This document shows, piece after piece, positions 38,746 to 40,823 of a DNA stretch of 40,823 nucleotides. The stretch spans positions 1-40,823 of the forward strand of contig WYBL01000038.1 of the NCBI GenBank assembly GCA_011526565.1. Reading direction: 5' to 3'. Positions within the stretch are counted from its first letter, which is position 1. Each line of letters opens with the position of its first letter. The notes under the pieces are model-generated. The model saw only the letters and a program-made list of their open reading frames with translations. It searched no databases and had not been told where the DNA came from. Position numbers and translations under genes: made by a program. The stretch is from Acidobacteriota bacterium. Lineage in GTDB: Bacteria; Acidobacteriota; Vicinamibacteria; Fen-336.

Positions 38746-39512
38746 TACTTCTTCATCGCGAGGAGCGTCTTCTGGATGCGCTCGCGGGTCGCCGGCTGGA
38801 ACCAGCCGTCGAGCCACTCGGGCAGCAGCTCGGCCTCGCGCTCGCGCATCGCGGCGGTCGCCTGCGCCCGCAGGTAGGACTTGGTGACGCCGTAGCTGAA
38901 GGCGTCGCGCTCGCACAGCTCGCGGAGCCGGGCGAGGCAGGCGTCTTCGAATCCTTCGGCGTCGGCGAGGGCGTCGACCAGGCCGACGGCGAGCGCCTCC
39001 TCGTCCGCGAAGTTGTTGCCGAGCAGGGCGACCCGGGTCAGCGCCGTGGGCGCCACGTTGGCCTCGAGCAGCAGCGCCACCGACCACGGCAGCGGCACGC
39101 CGACCTTGACCTCGTTGAGGCCGATCTGGGCGCCTCCGCGCTTCAGCACCCGCAGGTCGCAGGCGAGCGCGATCACGCAGCCGCCGGCGACCGCGTGGCC
39201 GGAGAGCGCCGCCACTACCGGCTTGCGCAGCGCGTAGAGCGCGACCACCGCCTCCGAGAAGCGGGTCATGAACGCGCCCATCGCGCCGCGGTCGAGCTCG
39301 AACAGCACCCGCAGGTCGAGCCCGGGACAGAAGACCTTGGGGTGCGAGGAGCAGAGCAGGACGCCGCGCACGGAGGCGTCGTCGGCCACCTGGGCCGTGG
39401 TCGCGAGCAGATCCTCGACGAAGGCCGGGTCGATCGCGTTGGCCGACCCCTTGTCGAAGCGCAGCAGCGCGAGGCCGTCGTCGGTCTTCTCGAGGCGGAT
39501 GGTGCTGGTCAT
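38745..39512 (-). CDS. Enoyl-CoA hydratase/isomerase (crotonase) family protein
   Basis: A 255-residue crotonase-fold protein that acts on CoA thioesters. The oxyanion-hole segments are SHPKVFCPGLDLRVL and LSGHAVAGGCVIALACDLRV. The first catalytic glutamate region is present as GLNEVKVGVPLP. The second glutamate of true hydratases seems absent: the corresponding region reads ALTRVALLGNNFADEEAL with no Glu at the usual place. An isomerase, hydrolase or other crotonase activity is therefore as likely as hydration. Start ATG at 39512 lies 7 bases after a GATAAT hexamer. First gene of a coupled operon with the ABC-like membrane domain and the DinB-fold protein, divergent from copZ. Confidence 0.87.
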   Translation of the reverse strand: MTSTIRLEKTDDGLALLRFDKGSANAIDPAFVEDLLATTAQVADDASVRGVLLCSSHPKVFCPGLDLRVLFELDRGAMGAFMTRFSEAVVALYALRKPVVAALSGHAVAGGCVIALACDLRVLKRGGAQIGLNEVKVGVPLPWSVALLLEANVAPTALTRVALLGNNFADEEALAVGLVDALADAEGFEDACLARLRELCERDAFSYGVTKSYLRAQATAAMREREAELLPEWLDGWFQPATRERIQKTLLAMKK

Positions 39513-39519
39513 GGGCGGG

Positions 39520-39525
39520 ATTATC
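39520..39525 (-). promoter_or_regulatory. -10-like hexamer GATAAT of the crotonase operon
   Basis: GATAAT (five of six consensus bases) ends 7 bases before the ATG at 39512. Its upstream region overlaps the divergent copper promoter. Confidence 0.5.
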
Positions 39526-39548
39526 GGGGAGGGAGCCGCGATCCGGAC

Positions 39549-39577
39549 TTGACAATACCCCCCAGGGGTACTAGATT
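39549..39577 (+). promoter_or_regulatory. Copper-inducible-type promoter of copZ-copA
   Basis: A consensus TTGACA (39549-39554) and TAGATT (39572-39577) are separated by exactly 17 bases. The spacer is almost filled by a dyad (39555-39570). A 17-base spacer favours a repressor such as CsoR over a MerR/CueR activator, which needs about 19. Confidence 0.7.
39555..39570. promoter_or_regulatory. CsoR-like operator 1
   Basis: TACCCC-CCA-GGGGTA is a perfect inverted repeat of the GC-core, TA-flanked type bound by CsoR copper sensors. It occupies the promoter spacer, so binding would block polymerase. No csoR gene is in the window. Confidence 0.6.
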
Positions 39578-39579
39578 GC

Positions 39580-39596
39580 ATACCGGCAGGGGGTAT
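39580..39596. promoter_or_regulatory. CsoR-like operator 2
   Basis: ATACC-GGCAGGG-GGTAT repeats the outer pattern of operator 1, about 25 bases downstream and just past the -10. Two sites could allow cooperative or graded repression. Confidence 0.45.
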
Positions 39597-39605
39597 AAGG
39601 GACTC

Positions 39606-39815
39606 ATGAAGAACGTGACGCTGGAGATCTCGGGGATGAGCTGCGGGCACTGCGTGGGCCGGGTGACGAAGGCGCTCGGCGCGCTGCCCGGCGTGAAGGT
39701 CGAAGGCGTCGAGGTCGGGAAGGCCCGCCTCGAGGCCGCGGAGGACGTCGCGGAGGACGCGTTCCGGAAGGCGATCGACGCGGTCGGCTTCCAGGTCACC
39801 GCGGTCCGCTCGTGA
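39606..39815 (+). CDS. copZ: Copper chaperone CopZ (heavy-metal-associated domain)
   Basis: A 69-residue single HMA domain. The metal site is GMSCGHCVGRV with the CxxC pair (CGHC) on the first loop. The ferredoxin-like beta-alpha-beta pattern is complete: VTLEISGM, VTKALGALPGV, VEGVEVGKARLEAA and FRKAIDAVGFQVTAV. It would carry Cu(I) in the cytoplasm to CopA. It is the first gene after the two CsoR-like operators. The stop overlaps a GTG (GTGA at 39812) that is in frame with copA, indicating coupled translation. Confidence 0.93.
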   Translation: MKNVTLEISGMSCGHCVGRVTKALGALPGVKVEGVEVGKARLEAAEDVAEDAFRKAIDAVGFQVTAVRS

Positions 39816-40823
39816 GCGAACCCCCGACGGGGGTTTGGGGGCGGCGGAGGCCGGAGTCGTCCGACGTAGCCCCCATGGGACCGGCGACGGGTTCACCCCG
39901 GCGCCGGAACCCGACGGGCGCCTCCGTCACGCTGCCCGTCGAGGGCATGACCTGCGCCGCGTGCGTCGGCGCCGTCGAGCGCTCGCTGCGCAAGGTGCCG
40001 GGCGTCGCCGACGCCTCGGTCAACCTCGTGCTGGGCCGCGCGCACGTGGTGTTCGACGCCGCCGTCACCGCGCCGCCGACGCTGGTCGCGGCGATCCGCG
40101 AGGCCGGCTACGAGTCCGAGCTGCCGCAGCCCGAGGCCGACCCGCTGGTCGAGGCGGCGGCCCGCGAAGCGACCGAGGCCGGCGAGTACCGCCGGCTGCG
40201 CCGCGACGCCGCGCTGAGCCTGCTCGCGGCCGTCGCCGCGATGGCGCTGTCGATGCCGCTGATGGCGCCCGCCGGCCACGTCCACGGCACGTCGCCAGAC
40301 CCGCTGATGAGCGCGCTGATGGCGGCCCTCGAGCCGCCGGTGCGGGCCGTGCTGCCGTGGCTTTACGACGTGCCGCGCCGCGCCCTCGAACTGGTGCTGC
40401 TGCTGCTCACCGCGGGCGTCCTGGCCGGCCCCGGGCGCGGCTTCTTCGTCAGCGGCTGGAACGGCGCCCGCCACGGCGCGCCCAACATGCACACGCTGGT
40501 GGCGCTCGGCACCGGGGCCGCGTTCCTGTGGTCGCTGGCGGTCACGCTCGTCCCCGGCTTCTTCGCCGCGCGCGGCGTCGCCCCCGACGTCTACTACGAG
40601 GCGGCGCTGTTCATCGTCGCCCTCGTCCTGCTCGGCCGCACGCTCGAGGCCCGCGCCCGCCGCCGCACGCTGGCGGCCCTGCGCGCGCTGGGCGAACTGC
40701 AGCCGAAGTCCGCCCGCGTCCGCCGCGGCGACGCGCTCGAGGACGTCGCCGTCGCCGACGTGCGGCAGGGCGACGTCGTGGTCGTGCGCCCCGGCGAGCG
40801 GCTGCCGGTCGACGGCGTGATCC
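39812..40823 (+). CDS. copA: Copper-transporting P1B-type ATPase CopA (3' end outside the window)
   Basis: The first about 337 residues of a Cu(I) export ATPase, cut by the window edge. An N-terminal HMA domain has GMTCAACVGAVERS. Transmembrane helices follow (SLLAAVAAMALSMPLM, ALELVLLLLTAGVLAGPGRGFF, MHTLVALGTGAAFLWSLAVTL and EAALFIVALVLLGRTLEARAR). The actuator domain begins at GDALEDVAVADVRQGDVVVVRPGERLPVDG. The CPC, DKTGT and nucleotide-binding motifs lie beyond the end. Start is ambiguous: GTG at 39812 overlaps the copZ stop, or ATG at 39875, 63 bases later in the same frame. The bases between carry the palindromic repeat. The HMA domain starts well after either. Confidence 0.93.
   Translation, partial: MSEPPTGVWGRRRPESSDVAPMGPATGSPRRRNPTGASVTLPVEGMTCAACVGAVERSLRKVPGVADASVNLVLGRAHVVFDAAVTAPPTLVAAIREAGYESELPQPEADPLVEAAAREATEAGEYRRLRRDAALSLLAAVAAMALSMPLMAPAGHVHGTSPDPLMSALMAALEPPVRAVLPWLYDVPRRALELVLLLLTAGVLAGPGRGFFVSGWNGARHGAPNMHTLVALGTGAAFLWSLAVTLVPGFFAARGVAPDVYYEAALFIVALVLLGRTLEARARRRTLAALRALGELQPKSARVRRGDALEDVAVADVRQGDVVVVRPGERLPVDGVI
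39819..39904 (+). repeat. Palindromic repeat element at the copZ-copA junction
   Basis: Stem-loop 1 is AACCCCC-GAC-GGGGGTT (39819-39835). Stem-loop 2 has arms GGGGGC (39837-39842) and GCCCCC (39869-39874) ending at the ATG at 39875. The tail 39884-39904 matches the imuA copy at 7503-7525 apart from two single-base gaps. Order of parts (stem 1, GGCGGAGG stem 2, tail) is the same in both copies. Confidence 0.6.

Noticed and set aside
39549..39577. MerR/CueR-type control of the copper promoter
   Set aside because: CueR promoters have an over-long spacer of about 19 bases; here it is 17, the optimal length, and the dyads are of CsoR type.
39819..39835. The AACCCCC/GGGGGTT hairpin after copZ as an intrinsic terminator
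   Set aside because: Only three T residues follow, then a G-rich tract, and the hairpin belongs to the dispersed repeat; copA is probably still co-transcribed.

Overview
The window is very GC-rich (roughly 70-75 percent by eye) and almost entirely coding: 36 genes, no stretch of 300 bases without one, several convergent pairs whose stop codons touch or overlap, and no tRNA, rRNA, CRISPR array or transposase that I can see. The best taxonomic hint is a long permease with two MacB/FtsX-like halves (14156-16592), an architecture especially expanded in Acidobacteriota (ADOP permeases). With the high GC, ImuA/ImuB and a class II photolyase this suggests a high-GC Acidobacteriota, with Myxococcota as the main alternative. 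This is inference; no phylogenetic marker is present.

Layout. 1-4.5 kb: a secreted PafA-like alkaline phosphatase behind an Old Yellow Enzyme, divergent from a membrane-anchored pseudokinase. 4.5-9.6 kb: DNA maintenance (RecQ, ImuA, ImuB), with an AbiEii-like nucleotidyltransferase and a 49-residue partner between. 9.6-22 kb: lipid and envelope genes: an acyltransferase, four separate SGNH/GDSL hydrolases, a CocE/S15 hydrolase, a TonB-C protein, the ADOP permease (frameshifted), a divergent DAACS carrier, and a MntA-HepT toxin-antitoxin pair. 22-25 kb: TrkA-TrkH potassium uptake. 24.9-28 kb: a two-gene photoreactivation operon, an Fe-S (6-4)-type photolyase and a class II CPD photolyase. 28-37.2 kb: a long plus-strand run of three coupled zinc-ribbon proteins, a Pro/Thr-linker lipoprotein, a YdiJ-like FAD/Fe-S dehydrogenase, a DedA protein, an M1 peptidase and a polytopic membrane protein. 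37.2-39.5 kb: a coupled minus-strand operon of a crotonase, an orphan ABC-type membrane domain and a DinB-fold protein. 39.5 kb to the end: a copper operon, copZ-copA, with two CsoR-like dyads in its promoter region; copA runs off the edge.

Two features span the whole window. First, most transcription-unit starts carry a -10-like hexamer (TAnnnT) only 6-9 bases before the start codon and no Shine-Dalgarno sequence, which implies leaderless mRNAs. The exceptions (imuA, ADOP, trkA, M1 peptidase) have clear Shine-Dalgarno sequences. Second, a short palindromic repeat recurs inside the 5' coding part of imuA, at the copZ-copA junction, and as a fragment at the left edge.

Two genes (trkA and the ADOP permease) need a single-base correction to read through. 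Because both are otherwise intact, consensus errors are at least as likely as real mutations.
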